From an uncultured Coriobacteriaceae bacterium (GTDB lineage Bacteria; Actinomycetota; Coriobacteriia; Coriobacteriales; Atopobiaceae), in NCBI GenBank assembly GCA_902773995.1, contig CACYGL010000034.1:1-43102 (forward strand): a DNA stretch of 43,102 bases, read 5' to 3'. This document shows, piece by piece, positions 35,525 through 43,102 of this stretch. The notes beneath the pieces are model-generated. The model was not told the origin of the DNA. It saw only the letters and a list, made by a program, of their open reading frames with translations, and did not search any database. The first letter of the stretch is position 1; every line of letters begins with the position of its first letter. The position numbers and the translations under genes were made by a program.

Positions 35525-37399
35525 TTGGACGGGGACGGTACGAGCCACTCAACAAATCGCACGCGCTCGCGTGCCGAGGAGATTCTCGAGCAGATCCTTG
35601 CCTCGAAGGACGGGCGCTCCCTCACTAAGATGAGCCAGAATACCTATTCTGAACAGCCAATTCTTCGTACTGGCGCAGATTTCGCACGCGAGCGTGCGCT
35701 GCGGCGCCAAGAGGGGCGCGAAGCCGCGCGCAATGCCCGCGAGCAGCGTGTCGAGAGGCGGCACCAGCAAGCGAGCGCGCCTTCGTCTACTTGGGGAGCG
35801 TCCCCTGTTCCCGAGTCTGCGCAGTCTGCATGGTCGTCGTTCTCATTTGTAATGCCGTCCTTCTTCGCGGAGGACGGCACGGAGCTTGCGGATTCCGAGC
35901 TACCTCCCACACTGCAGGAGCTGCGGCACCTGGAGAAGGAGGGTCTGCGTTCGGGCGAGCTGTTTTGTCGTCAGGCCCGCCTTGCAGCAGAGTTAGAGGA
36001 CAACCTGCCCTTCGAGGGATTTCATCCTTATCGCTACCTGCCAACATACAAGGATCTTGGCAACCGAGAGCTTCGCGGATACTTTACCTGGCGTGCTGCC
36101 TGGCGTCGCGGCATGACCATTGACGCGCCGGCAACCTACGTTACCATCCTGGCATTCGAGCTCATAAACGGCGTAGGGGCCACTCCGGGGCCCGAAGTTC
36201 TCGCCCGCCTGTGCTCGCTCGAGCAGCACTGCGCCGAGCAGGACGCGCGTGGCATTGGTCCCAGCGTGACGATGGACCTTCGGCGCTGGGAGCGCGACTA
36301 CGCCATCTGCATGGGCCTTGACGCTCAGCAGACGGTCACGGAGGCAGACCGTGCATTTGGCGCAGGCGTCGAGACGCTGCGCGCAATGGAGCGAGCCGAG
36401 CTCTCCTCCCGCGGGCTTCTCAAGGACCAGCAGGCAGAGAAGGTTCCCGCCCCAACAGACGATGAGGTTCTGGTGGCCATGGGGAACGTCTCTACCATGG
36501 ACATCTCTCGCTCGCCCTTCGTTCGCGCGCACCGTGAGTCCTTCGCTGCCGTTGCCGCTGCCGTGGCGCGACGCATGGCGGTGCACTGCAATCGTCGCCG
36601 GAAGACGGGGTGGGTCGACGGCCTGGTGGGCTACCGCACATCGTGGCCGTTCACGCCCCTGGCAGGCGTTCCGCTCGAGCATGGCTGGGAGGGCCCTGAT
36701 CGTACCGTTCGGGTTTGCCCTGGCCAGACGGTAAGCTTCCGTTTTGGCCGCTGGACGGAGCGACAGGCGTATTCCACAACCGAGCGAAGCCGCGAACTGG
36801 CGCGTCTCCTGCGTGCCATCGACCGACAGATGCGCATCGACTGGGATTTTGGCCATCCCCTCAAGGAGCAGGTGCTCCCTCGCTACCTCCAGAAGATGGT
36901 TGCGGAGGAAAGCCAGGCCCAGCGCGAGCGCGAGGAGGAGGCCGAGAGACGCCGGTTCAAGGTCGACCTCTCCAAGCTGGGTGGCATTCGCAGCGCGGCG
37001 GCGGTCACGCGCGAGGCGCTCCTGGTGGACGAGGAGCGCGAGGGGTACGTTCCTGGTGACGCTGCTGCGGAGTCTACGGCCGTGGTGCCGGCGCCAGAGT
37101 CCGCGGTTGCGCCTCCGGCATCGGCGCCTGCACCCGTGCCGCAGTCGGCAACCGCACTAGCGCCGCACTCGGCAAAGCCGACCATCTGCCTCACGGCCCA
37201 GGAGCATGCCCTTCTCGACGCGCTTCTCGCTCGCAAGGAGGCCCCTGCCACCGCGGGAACGTCCCTCGACATGCTTGTCGACTCAATCAACGAGAAGCTC
37301 TTTGACCTCGTGGGAGACACGGTGCTGGAGTTTGGCGACGCCGGTCCCGTCCTTGTTGAGGACTACGAGCAAGACCTGAGAGGATACCTACAGCTATGA
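35525..37399 (+). CDS. TerB_N-domain protein of a TerB/ATPase/helicase operon
   Basis: 624 residues from TTG 35525, which has GGGGAGGTG 4-5 nt upstream (ATG 35630 is an alternative). The N-terminal 95 residues are charged, with an Arg/Glu-rich helix (about 55-80). The TerB_N domain lies near 130-300 and contains YLPTYKDLGNRELRGYFTWR and AFELINGVGA. A Pro/Ala linker (about 515-555) joins a C-terminal TerB-like helical region. TerB-type domains occur in membrane- and stress-linked DNA-processing gene sets. The gene overlaps the ATPase (ATGA), so the proteins are made together and likely act as one complex. Confidence 0.82.
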   Translation: MDGDGTSHSTNRTRSRAEEILEQILASKDGRSLTKMSQNTYSEQPILRTGADFARERALRRQEGREAARNAREQRVERRHQQASAPSSTWGASPVPESAQSAWSSFSFVMPSFFAEDGTELADSELPPTLQELRHLEKEGLRSGELFCRQARLAAELEDNLPFEGFHPYRYLPTYKDLGNRELRGYFTWRAAWRRGMTIDAPATYVTILAFELINGVGATPGPEVLARLCSLEQHCAEQDARGIGPSVTMDLRRWERDYAICMGLDAQQTVTEADRAFGAGVETLRAMERAELSSRGLLKDQQAEKVPAPTDDEVLVAMGNVSTMDISRSPFVRAHRESFAAVAAAVARRMAVHCNRRRKTGWVDGLVGYRTSWPFTPLAGVPLEHGWEGPDRTVRVCPGQTVSFRFGRWTERQAYSTTERSRELARLLRAIDRQMRIDWDFGHPLKEQVLPRYLQKMVAEESQAQREREEEAERRRFKVDLSKLGGIRSAAAVTREALLVDEEREGYVPGDAAAESTAVVPAPESAVAPPASAPAPVPQSATALAPHSAKPTICLTAQEHALLDALLARKEAPATAGTSLDMLVDSINEKLFDLVGDTVLEFGDAGPVLVEDYEQDLRGYLQL

Positions 37400-38784
37400 C
37401 GCAAGCAACCCCAGAGCAGGCGCCGCGCGTTCCTCGGCGCATCGCACAGGTAATCATCAACTCCCTTAAGGGCGGCGTCGTCCCGCGCGTGGGCCTGCCT
37501 TACATCACGGTGGGCCGCGACCGCGAGGTTGCCGCCCTCCTGCATGACCTCGACCTCGTCGCCGATGGCGGTGCCAGCTTCCGCTTTTTGGTGGGCCGAT
37601 ACGGCAGCGGCAAGAGCTTCCTGCTCCAGACCATCCGCAACCATGCCATGGGCAGGGGCTTCGTGGTGGCAGACGCAGACCTTTCGCCCGAGAGGCGCCT
37701 GCAGGGCACGGGCGGCCATGGCCTCGCCACATACCGGGAGCTCATCCGCAACCTCAGCACCAAGACCAGGCCCGAGGGCGGCGCCCTCAACCTGGTGCTC
37801 GACCGCTGGGTCTCCAACGTGCAGTCGCAGGTGACGTTCGAGGACGGCCTCACCCCGGAGGACCCGGCGTTTGCCGATGCCATGGAGCGGCGCATCATGG
37901 GCACGATGACCTCGGTGCAGGAGCTGGTTCACGGCTACGACTTTGCGCGCCTTCTCACCATGTACTGGCGCGCCCACCTTGAGGGTGACGACGAGACCAA
38001 GGCTAACGTCACCAAGTGGTTCCGCGGCGAGTACCGCAACAAGACCGAGGCAAGGCGCGAACTGGGCGTGGGCATCGTGATTGGCGACGATGATTGGTAC
38101 GACTACCTCAAGATCCTTGCGACCTTCCTTGTGGGGGCTGGCTACAAGGGCCTCGTCATCCTCCTAGACGAAATGGTGAACCTCTACAAGATTCCCAACG
38201 CGGTGAGCAGGCAGTACAACTACGAGAAGGTGCTCACCATGTACAACGACACACTCCAGGGCAAAGCTCACCACCTGGGCATCATCATGAGTGGCACGCC
38301 CCAGGCGGTGGAGGACAGGCGGCGCGGTCTCTACTCGTACGAGGCGCTGCGGAGCCGTCTCACGCAGGGGCGCTTCTCGCAGGACGGCCTGGTGGACATG
38401 CTGGCGCCAGTCATCCGCTTGGAGCCGCTCACCCACGAGGAACTGCTGGTGCTGGTCGAGAAGCTCGCGGACATCCACTCGGGACTCTTTGAGTACCAGC
38501 GCACCATCACCCAGGACGAGCTTGTGCGCTTCCTCGAGACCGAGTACGGTCGCGTGGGCGCGGACACCCACCTCACCCCGCGCGAGGTCATCCGCGACTT
38601 TGTCGAGATGCTCGACATCCTGTCGCAGAACCCCGGTGTTACGGTCGAGCAGCTGCTTGGCAGCGAGCAGTTCACGTCGCCGGTTAAGATGCCGGCAGAG
38701 CAGGGCGTCGCGGCGGTCGATGGTCCAGGAGGCGGGCAGGCCTCAGCAGCCGCCCAGGACGAGTTCGCCGAGTTCGACATTTAG
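37396..38784 (+). CDS. BrxD-like ATPase (BREX-type ATP-binding protein)
   Basis: 462 residues. P-loop VGRYGSGKSF (about 66-75), Walker B LVILLDEMVNLY (about 251-262), a sensor-like IIMSGTPQAVED, and TPREVIRDFVEML in a helical C-terminal part. This architecture is that of the BREX ATP-binding protein BrxD and relatives, which pair with an Lhr-type helicase (BrxHI) in type 2 and type 6 BREX loci. None of the other BREX genes (pglX, pglZ, brxC) is in the window. Overlaps the TerB_N gene by 4 nt and is 6 nt from the helicase gene. Confidence 0.85.
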   Translation: MTQATPEQAPRVPRRIAQVIINSLKGGVVPRVGLPYITVGRDREVAALLHDLDLVADGGASFRFLVGRYGSGKSFLLQTIRNHAMGRGFVVADADLSPERRLQGTGGHGLATYRELIRNLSTKTRPEGGALNLVLDRWVSNVQSQVTFEDGLTPEDPAFADAMERRIMGTMTSVQELVHGYDFARLLTMYWRAHLEGDDETKANVTKWFRGEYRNKTEARRELGVGIVIGDDDWYDYLKILATFLVGAGYKGLVILLDEMVNLYKIPNAVSRQYNYEKVLTMYNDTLQGKAHHLGIIMSGTPQAVEDRRRGLYSYEALRSRLTQGRFSQDGLVDMLAPVIRLEPLTHEELLVLVEKLADIHSGLFEYQRTITQDELVRFLETEYGRVGADTHLTPREVIRDFVEMLDILSQNPGVTVEQLLGSEQFTSPVKMPAEQGVAAVDGPGGGQASAAAQDEFAEFDI

Positions 38785-38790
38785 GCCGCC

Positions 38791-41128
38791 ATGGACGCTT
38801 TCGACCGCTTTGCACCGTTCATCCAGGACTTCATCTACGACCACGACTGGCAGAGCCTGCGAGCCGTGCAGGTTGCCGCCGCAGATGCCATCTTCAACAC
38901 CGATGAGAACGTCCTGCTCACGGCTTCCACCGCCTCGGGCAAGACCGAGGCCGCGTTCTTCCCCATCCTGACAGAACTCTGGGAGGACCCGCCTGCCTCA
39001 GTGGGCTGTGTCTACGTTGGTCCGCTCAAAGCGCTGATAAACGACCAGTTCCTGCGCCTCGAGGACCTTTGCGCCGAGGGCAACATACCCGTATGGCACT
39101 GGCATGGCGACGTCTCCCAGTCGCACAAGGCAAAGATGCTCAAGCATCCCTCGGGCATCCTGCAGATCACGCCGGAGTCGCTCGAGTCAATGCTGCTCCA
39201 CCGGCACAACGCCATCCCGCGCATCTTTGGTGACCTGCGCTTTGTCGTGATTGACGAGGTGCACTCGCTCCTGAGGGGAGACCGCGGCGGCCAGACGCTC
39301 TGCTGCCTCGAGCGCCTCTCGCGCCTGGCAGGTGTGGTGCCGCGCCGCATTGGCCTTTCTGCCACCATCGGTGACCCGGAGGCAACCGGAGCGTACCTCT
39401 CCGCAGGTACGGGGCGTGGATGTGTCATCCCTAGGCTGGAGGCTCCCAAGGAGCGGTGGCGTCTCTCGATGGAGCACTTCTACGTGACGGGTCCGCAGGC
39501 GCCGGAGCGCGGCGAGGACGGTCTGGGCCACGGAGGGACGTCTTCCGAAGAGGCGGCGTACGAGACGCCCGAGACATCCGTGGCTGAGCAGCGCATTCCC
39601 AGCCGAGAAGAACGCGTTGAGGACGTCTCCCCGAGCACTTCTCCGCAGACCGAACGAACACACTCGTGGGCGCAAGTGCCTGGTCTTTGCCAACTCACGC
39701 GAGGAGTGCGAGGCCGTGACGACAACGCTTCGCCAGTACTGCGAGGCGGTGGGGGAGCCGGACCGCTTTCTCATCCATCACGGCAACCTCTCCGCGAGCT
39801 TTAGGCAGACGGCCGAGGAGCTCATGCGCGACGAGAACGCGAACCTCACCACCGTGACCACCTCGACGCTCGAGCTTGGCATCGACATCGGGCGTCTCGA
39901 GCGGGCGTTCCAGATTGACGCGCCGTTCACGGTGAGCTCGTTTCTGCAGCGCATGGGGCGCACCGGCAGGCGCGGCCAGCCAAGCGAGATGTGGTTCGTG
40001 ATGCGTGAGGACGAGCCTGAGGCCAGGGCGCTGCTCCCCGAGACCATCCCATGGAAGCTCCTGCAGGGCATCGCGCTCGTGCAGCTCTACGTTGAGGAGC
40101 GTTGGGTCGAGCCGCCGCAGCTGGACGGCCTACCGTACAGCCTTCTCTACCACCAGACCATGGCGACGCTCGCCTCGACGGGCGAGCTTTCGGCGGCCGA
40201 CCTGGCGCGCCGCGTGCTCACCCTTTCTCCCTTCCATCGCGTGACGACAGATGACTACCGCACCCTCCTTCGTCACCTCGTGGAGACGGACCAGGTCGAG
40301 CGCACCGAGACGGGCGGTCTCATCGTGGGCCTTGCGGGCGAGCGCGTGACGAACGACTTCCGCTTCTACGCCACCTTCGCAGAGGACGAGGAGTTTACCG
40401 TGCGCTCCGAGTCCCAGGAGCTGGGCACAATCGTGCAGCCGCCGCCGGTGGGGGAGCGAATCGCAATCGCGGGCGCCGTCTGGGTGATCGAGGAGATCGA
40501 CTACAAGCGCCACCTCATCGAGTGCACGCAGGTGAAGGGCAAGGTTCCGGCGTACTTCGGCATGTGCGCGGGAGACGTGAACACCCGTGTGCTCGAGCGC
40601 ATGCGAGGCGTTCTGCGCGAGACGCGCGGCTATCCCTACCTGCGTACGAATGCGCAAGCGCGTCTGGAGCAGGCGCGCCACGTGGCCGTGCTCGCCCACC
40701 TTGCCTCGGAGCCGCTCGTGTGCGTGGGTGGCACGTCGTGGTGCCTTCTACCTTGGCTGGGAAGCTACGCCTTTCTCGCCCTCGAGCGTTTCCTCAAGAT
40801 TCGTTGTGCCGATAAGCTCGGGCTCAAGGGGCTGGACTCCTCGCGTCCATACTTCATGCAGTTCACGATGAGCGCTGACGCACGCACCTTCTACCGGGTG
40901 GTGAAGGAGGAGGCATCCCTTCCCCTTGACCCCATGGAGCTGGTCTATCCGGGGGAGGTGCCCCGCTTCGACAAGTACGATGGCTTCGTGCCGGACGAGC
41001 TGGTGCGCAAGGGTTTCGCGTATGGGGTTCTCGACGTTGAGGGCATGCTCGCTCGCGTGCTCTCGTGGCCCGATGTGCCGGGGTGTGCCACGCGCGCTCT
41101 TCCTGACACGAATCTGTCACCAATCTGA
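38791..41128 (+). pseudogene. Lhr/BrxHI-like superfamily 2 helicase, frame broken in the linker between RecA domains
   Basis: First frame 38791 to about 39640: motif I TASTASGKTEAAF, Ia GPLKALINDQ, II VIDEVHSLL (DEVH box), III LSATIGDP. Second frame from about 39640 to 41128: TRGRKCLVFANSREECEAV, motif V TVTTSTLELGIDIGR, VI QRMGRTGRRGQ, then a winged-helix and C-terminal region. All helicase motifs are present, but the two halves are in different frames (shift of +1), so a 3n+2 nt deletion or a 1-nt insertion lies near 39640-39660, where related proteins read GYIFEHTRGRKC. About 779 residues if restored. Either decay, a sequence error or, less likely, programmed frameshifting; no slippery site is evident. 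Confidence 0.8.
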
Positions 41129-41153
41129 CCGGAACAAATGTTCTTCTCGATGG

Positions 41154-41295
41154 TATGATATCCCTGCAGGGGATGAAGACGCCTCGGAGGCCCCCACTGG
41201 CACGAGACGGAGTACGTCACCCTTGCGAGCAACGCTCGGGCGTGGTCGGCGACGGCCGGCTTCCTATCGGTTGTGTGAGGTGTGGGGGCAATCAG
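41154..41295 (+). promoter_or_regulatory. Promoter and leader of the unknown gene
   Basis: Extended -10 TGGTATGAT ending at 41159 with GGAACA 17 nt upstream. The ~130-nt leader has small stems GCCTC/GAGGC and CGAGC/GCTCG and ends in GTGGGGGC before the ATG. No known riboswitch is recognised. Confidence 0.4.
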
Positions 41296-41901
41296 ATGTC
41301 TGGATACCAGGAAAGTTTGGTCAAGGTCAGCTGTATGGCAGAGGCGGCTGGCATTCGCAAGGCGTTCGACGAGTCGGGCAACTCCCTCTTTGGGATGTAC
41401 GGGGTGGAGCGCGCGGTGCGGGACGTGGGTCCCGAGCTGCCGTCTCAGGCAGGCGATATGCTCTGCCTGCCTCGCGTCACCTTCAAACGAGGTGACTTGT
41501 TTGTGGTGCTGTGCGGAGACCGTCATCCCTACCAATGCTGCAGCGGGAGATGGTTCTACATAGATGGCCTGGCAGACGTTGTGCATGAGGACTACAGGGC
41601 CTATCTTGTGCCCGTTGAAGAGAACGAGGTGCGCTCTTCCTGGAACGATGACGCCCGGCTCGCCCAACGCTCGTACGTGAACTGGAAAGACTACCTTTCC
41701 AACGTTGCATGGACTTGGCACAAAGACGAGGTCGATCCACGGGTCCGCTTCTCCGAGGTTGTCTATGGCATCAACGTTATACCACCCGCAGACTTAGGGG
41801 TTGACCCAGATCCCATTTTTGCCATCGCACGGATGCTTCGAGAGCGTGGGCTCACAGGGGCCATTGTCAACGGCAAGATCCCGATGGAGGACATCATGTA
41901 G
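41296..41901 (+). CDS. Unknown protein, 201 residues
   Basis: I do not recognise this protein. It starts at ATG 41296 (GGGGGC upstream; the frame is open to 41155 but that stretch looks like leader). No signal peptide or membrane helix. The middle is rich in aromatic residues and cysteines (LCGDRHPYQCCSGRWFYIDG, then WNDDARLAQRSYVNWKDYL). The C-terminus is a clear alpha/beta segment (PDPIFAIARMLRERGLTGAIV). Codon use matches the neighbours. It follows the helicase by 167 nt with its own promoter, so it is probably not part of that operon. Confidence 0.7.
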   Translation: MSGYQESLVKVSCMAEAAGIRKAFDESGNSLFGMYGVERAVRDVGPELPSQAGDMLCLPRVTFKRGDLFVVLCGDRHPYQCCSGRWFYIDGLADVVHEDYRAYLVPVEENEVRSSWNDDARLAQRSYVNWKDYLSNVAWTWHKDEVDPRVRFSEVVYGINVIPPADLGVDPDPIFAIARMLRERGLTGAIVNGKIPMEDIM

Positions 41902-41997
41902 AAGCGCATGCGGGGCGGGGTCGCGGCGAGCGTCCCTGTCCCCGCTATCTTCGACGCGGCGGCGCTCACCTTGAGGGCGTGGCCTCGCCAGCGCGAC

Positions 41998-42019
41998 CGA
42001 CGGTAATCCGACGGTAATC
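41998..42019 (+). promoter_or_regulatory. Tandem 11-bp direct repeat upstream of the toxin gene
   Basis: CGACGGTAATC occurs twice back to back (41998-42008 and 42009-42019). A repeat of one helical turn fits a dimeric DNA-binding protein on one face of the helix. It lies 59 nt before the toxin start codon. Confidence 0.45.
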
Positions 42020-42049
42020 TGGCGATACGAGATGAGACGGGCGGGGGCC

Positions 42050-42071
42050 ACCTCCGACGAGAGTTGGAGGT
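42050..42071 (+). promoter_or_regulatory. Shine-Dalgarno-sequestering hairpin with GAGA tetraloop
   Basis: ACCTCCGAC (42050-42058) pairs over nine positions (one G-U) with GTTGGAGGT (42063-42071) around loop GAGA (42059-42062). GGAGGT is the ribosome-binding site of the next gene. Such sequestration is typical of type I toxin messages, which must refold or be processed before translation. Confidence 0.65.
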
Positions 42072-42077
42072 AAGCCG

Positions 42078-42173
42078 ATGAGCGATTACGAGATTGTCAG
42101 CACCATGATCAACCTTGTGACACTTGTCATCGCGGCGATAGCCCTTGGTCTGAACATCAGGCCAAGAGAATAG
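42078..42173 (+). CDS. Candidate type I toxin (Hol-Tox-like membrane peptide, 31 aa)
   Basis: 31-residue peptide from ATG 42078, six nucleotides after GGAGGT. Sequence pattern: a short acidic N-terminus with YE, one hydrophobic helix (about residues 9-25; STMINLVTLVIAAIALGL) and a basic tail (NIRPRE). This matches the putative holin-like toxin family (xYExxSxMIxxxTLVIAxL), best known from Firmicutes. Such peptides insert into the inner membrane and depolarise it when overproduced. Its ribosome-binding site is buried in a hairpin and a convergent promoter could make an antisense RNA. Small size leaves chance possible, but the strong ribosome-binding site and family pattern favour a real gene. 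Confidence 0.6.
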   Translation: MSDYEIVSTMINLVTLVIAAIALGLNIRPRE

Positions 42174-42263
42174 CCGTCCCCAGAAGCTAGGAACGGCCAT
42201 CCTCTCCACGCTGAAAACGTGAGAAATGGAGGTGGCCTGTCCCGCTGCAACGGGTGCCACCCG
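42165..42263 (-). ncRNA. Candidate antisense antitoxin RNA
   Basis: On the minus strand an extended -10 box TGCTATGAT (42278-42270) would start an RNA near 42263 running into the 3' end of the toxin message. The -35 match is weak. The region contains GGCCA-CCTC/GAGG-TGGCC (42195-42237) with inner CACG/CGTG. A final stem GCCGT/ACGGC (42173-42197), followed by CTATTCTCTT on that strand, could terminate it. Convergent 3'-overlap resembles TxpA/RatA-type loci. Confidence 0.35.
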
Positions 42264-42361
42264 TCTCATATCATAGCAGAGAATCAGGGGTCGAGAAAGG
42301 CGCCGCTCAATCTCTCTCCGGCGTAATTGCATCGGTCGCAGAAGGTTTCTCCTCGGGCCAC

Positions 42362-43019
42362 CTACTCGCACTGACGCTTCTTGCCCTTTCGCGCTGCCTC
42401 CATCTCATCAAGCCGGCGCTCGTTCTCTTGGTACTGCTCTACGGGCACTGGCCTTACGTGCAGGCCCTCGGCCCAGTTGCCGCTCTCGTGTTTCTTGAGG
42501 TGGCGGTATCCAACAACCGAGAAGACCAAGGCTCCCACAAAGTTCACCAGAAGGTCCTTCATTGTGTCGATGAGCCCGATGTCAAGGTATCCGTTGATGG
42601 TCGTGGTCTCGCCTGCGGCTGTGGTCATCGTGGTTGTCGCAATGTCGTTGATTTGGATGCGGTTCCCCTCGTTTGCGGGGTCGAGCGCAACGGAGGATAT
42701 GCTCGTGACGAAGGTGTCCTTCTGCATGTCCATCCCAAAGAATGTGTCGAAGCTAAACTCGACAAACTCCCAGAGGACGCCGATGGTCATCGAGAAGTAA
42801 AAGGCAACCAGCGTTACATAGATAGGGGAGAGGCTGATGTTCTTGCTCGACCCGTTGAGAAGGTCGACAAGGGAAGAAGCCAATGGCCGCGCAGAGAAAG
42901 CCGTTGAGCGTGTGCAGGATGGTGTCCCAGCCAGGAATCAGCACGTAGTAGTGGTCAATCTCTCCGAGAATCTCTGCGGCGAAGATGAACGAATAGATAA
43001 TTGCGGTTGATTTCCGATC
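42362..43019 (-). pseudogene. Membrane protein with frameshift and missing N-terminus
   Basis: Minus strand. Homologous segments in two frames: STAIIYSFIFAAEILGEI, LIPGWDTILHTLNGFLCAAIG (43010 to about 42875), then SLVDLLNGSSKN, TIGVLWEFVEF and a charged C-terminus ending KKRQCE (about 42875 to 42362). A shift at TTCTTCCC near 42876 (one extra T) joins them. Upstream, the frame meets TGA at 43022-43020, directly before GATCGGAAA, so no start codon is available. The C-terminal half has three or four helices. Homologs are uncharacterised membrane proteins. Confidence 0.7.
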
Positions 43020-43066
43020 TCAGCCGAACACATTGAGCTGATGGCTCGCTCCCGCAGTTAACCGAA

Positions 43067-43099
43067 CGCCCCCGCGGCCCCTCTCGGGCCCCGGGGGCG
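43067..43099. other. GC-rich hairpin at the window edge
   Basis: CGCCCCCG (43067-43074) with CGGGGGCG (43092-43099), then GGCCC/GGGCC around CTCTC. Possibly a terminator of a gene outside the window; the T tract, if any, would be beyond the end. Confidence 0.5.
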
Positions 43100-43102
43100 C
43101 CA

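Noticed and set aside
39600..39680. Programmed ribosomal frameshift in the helicase
   Set aside because: No slippery heptamer or stimulatory structure is evident and family consensus residues are missing at the junction.
35525..41128. Complete BREX system
   Set aside because: Only BrxD-like and BrxHI-like genes are present; pglX, pglZ, brxA, brxB and brxC are absent in this window.

Overview
The window is about 43 kb of high-GC bacterial chromosome. The codon bias, the neat gap-pgk-tpiA operon, the many oligopeptide ABC transporters with Tat-type lipoprotein binding proteins, the creatininase-family paralogs and the tRNA and housekeeping content fit a host-associated anaerobic or fermentative actinobacterium. 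My best guess is class Coriobacteriia (Olsenella/Atopobium/Collinsella-like). This is inferred from protein character only; no 16S gene is present.

Layout. (1) 110-3195: glycolytic operon gap-pgk-tpiA. (2) 3307-11000: amide and peptide utilisation, with three creatininase-family genes (the middle one broken), an oligopeptide-binding protein, an M18 aminopeptidase, secG and a broken M42 peptidase. (3) 11211-23678: two complete oligopeptide transporter loci. The first is SBP-permease-permease-ATPase-ATPase. The second is permease, broken permease, a fused double ATPase and an SBP with an abnormal C-terminus. (4) 23637-24075: nested inverted repeats, palindromes and a truncated tRNA-Leu(GAG). 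(5) 24194-27759: an ACT-domain protein, a PAS/GAF/PP2C (RsbU/SpoIIE-type) phosphatase and a fused STAS-HATPase partner-switch protein. (6) 27961-31529: tRNA-Cys, a CmpB-type membrane protein, a cysteine desulfurase and mnmA, giving a tRNA thiolation module. (7) 31599-35168: a YbhN/AglD-like flippase-fold protein, an L-2-hydroxyacid (lactate-type) dehydrogenase and a DUF389 membrane protein. (8) 35525-41128: a three-gene operon of TerB_N protein, BREX-type (BrxD-like) ATPase and Lhr/BrxHI-like helicase, a plausible DNA-processing or defence module. (9) 41296-43102: an unknown protein, a candidate type I toxin-antitoxin locus and a broken membrane protein at the edge.

Two things stand out. First, the TerB_N/BrxD-like/helicase operon and, just downstream, a 31-codon Hol-Tox-like membrane peptide. 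Its Shine-Dalgarno lies in the 3' strand of a 9-bp stem closed by a GAGA tetraloop, and a convergent extended -10 promoter could make an antisense RNA. Second, an unusual density of small lesions in otherwise intact genes: an out-of-frame 95-nt deletion in a creatininase, an out-of-frame junction in an M42 peptidase, two in a DppC-type permease (one measurable as 16 nt against its paralog), one in the helicase, a tRNA-Leu lacking its 3' end, an SBP reading through its own terminator, a SecG lacking its second membrane segment, and a frameshift in the last gene. These are either real locus decay or assembly/consensus errors; raw reads would decide.
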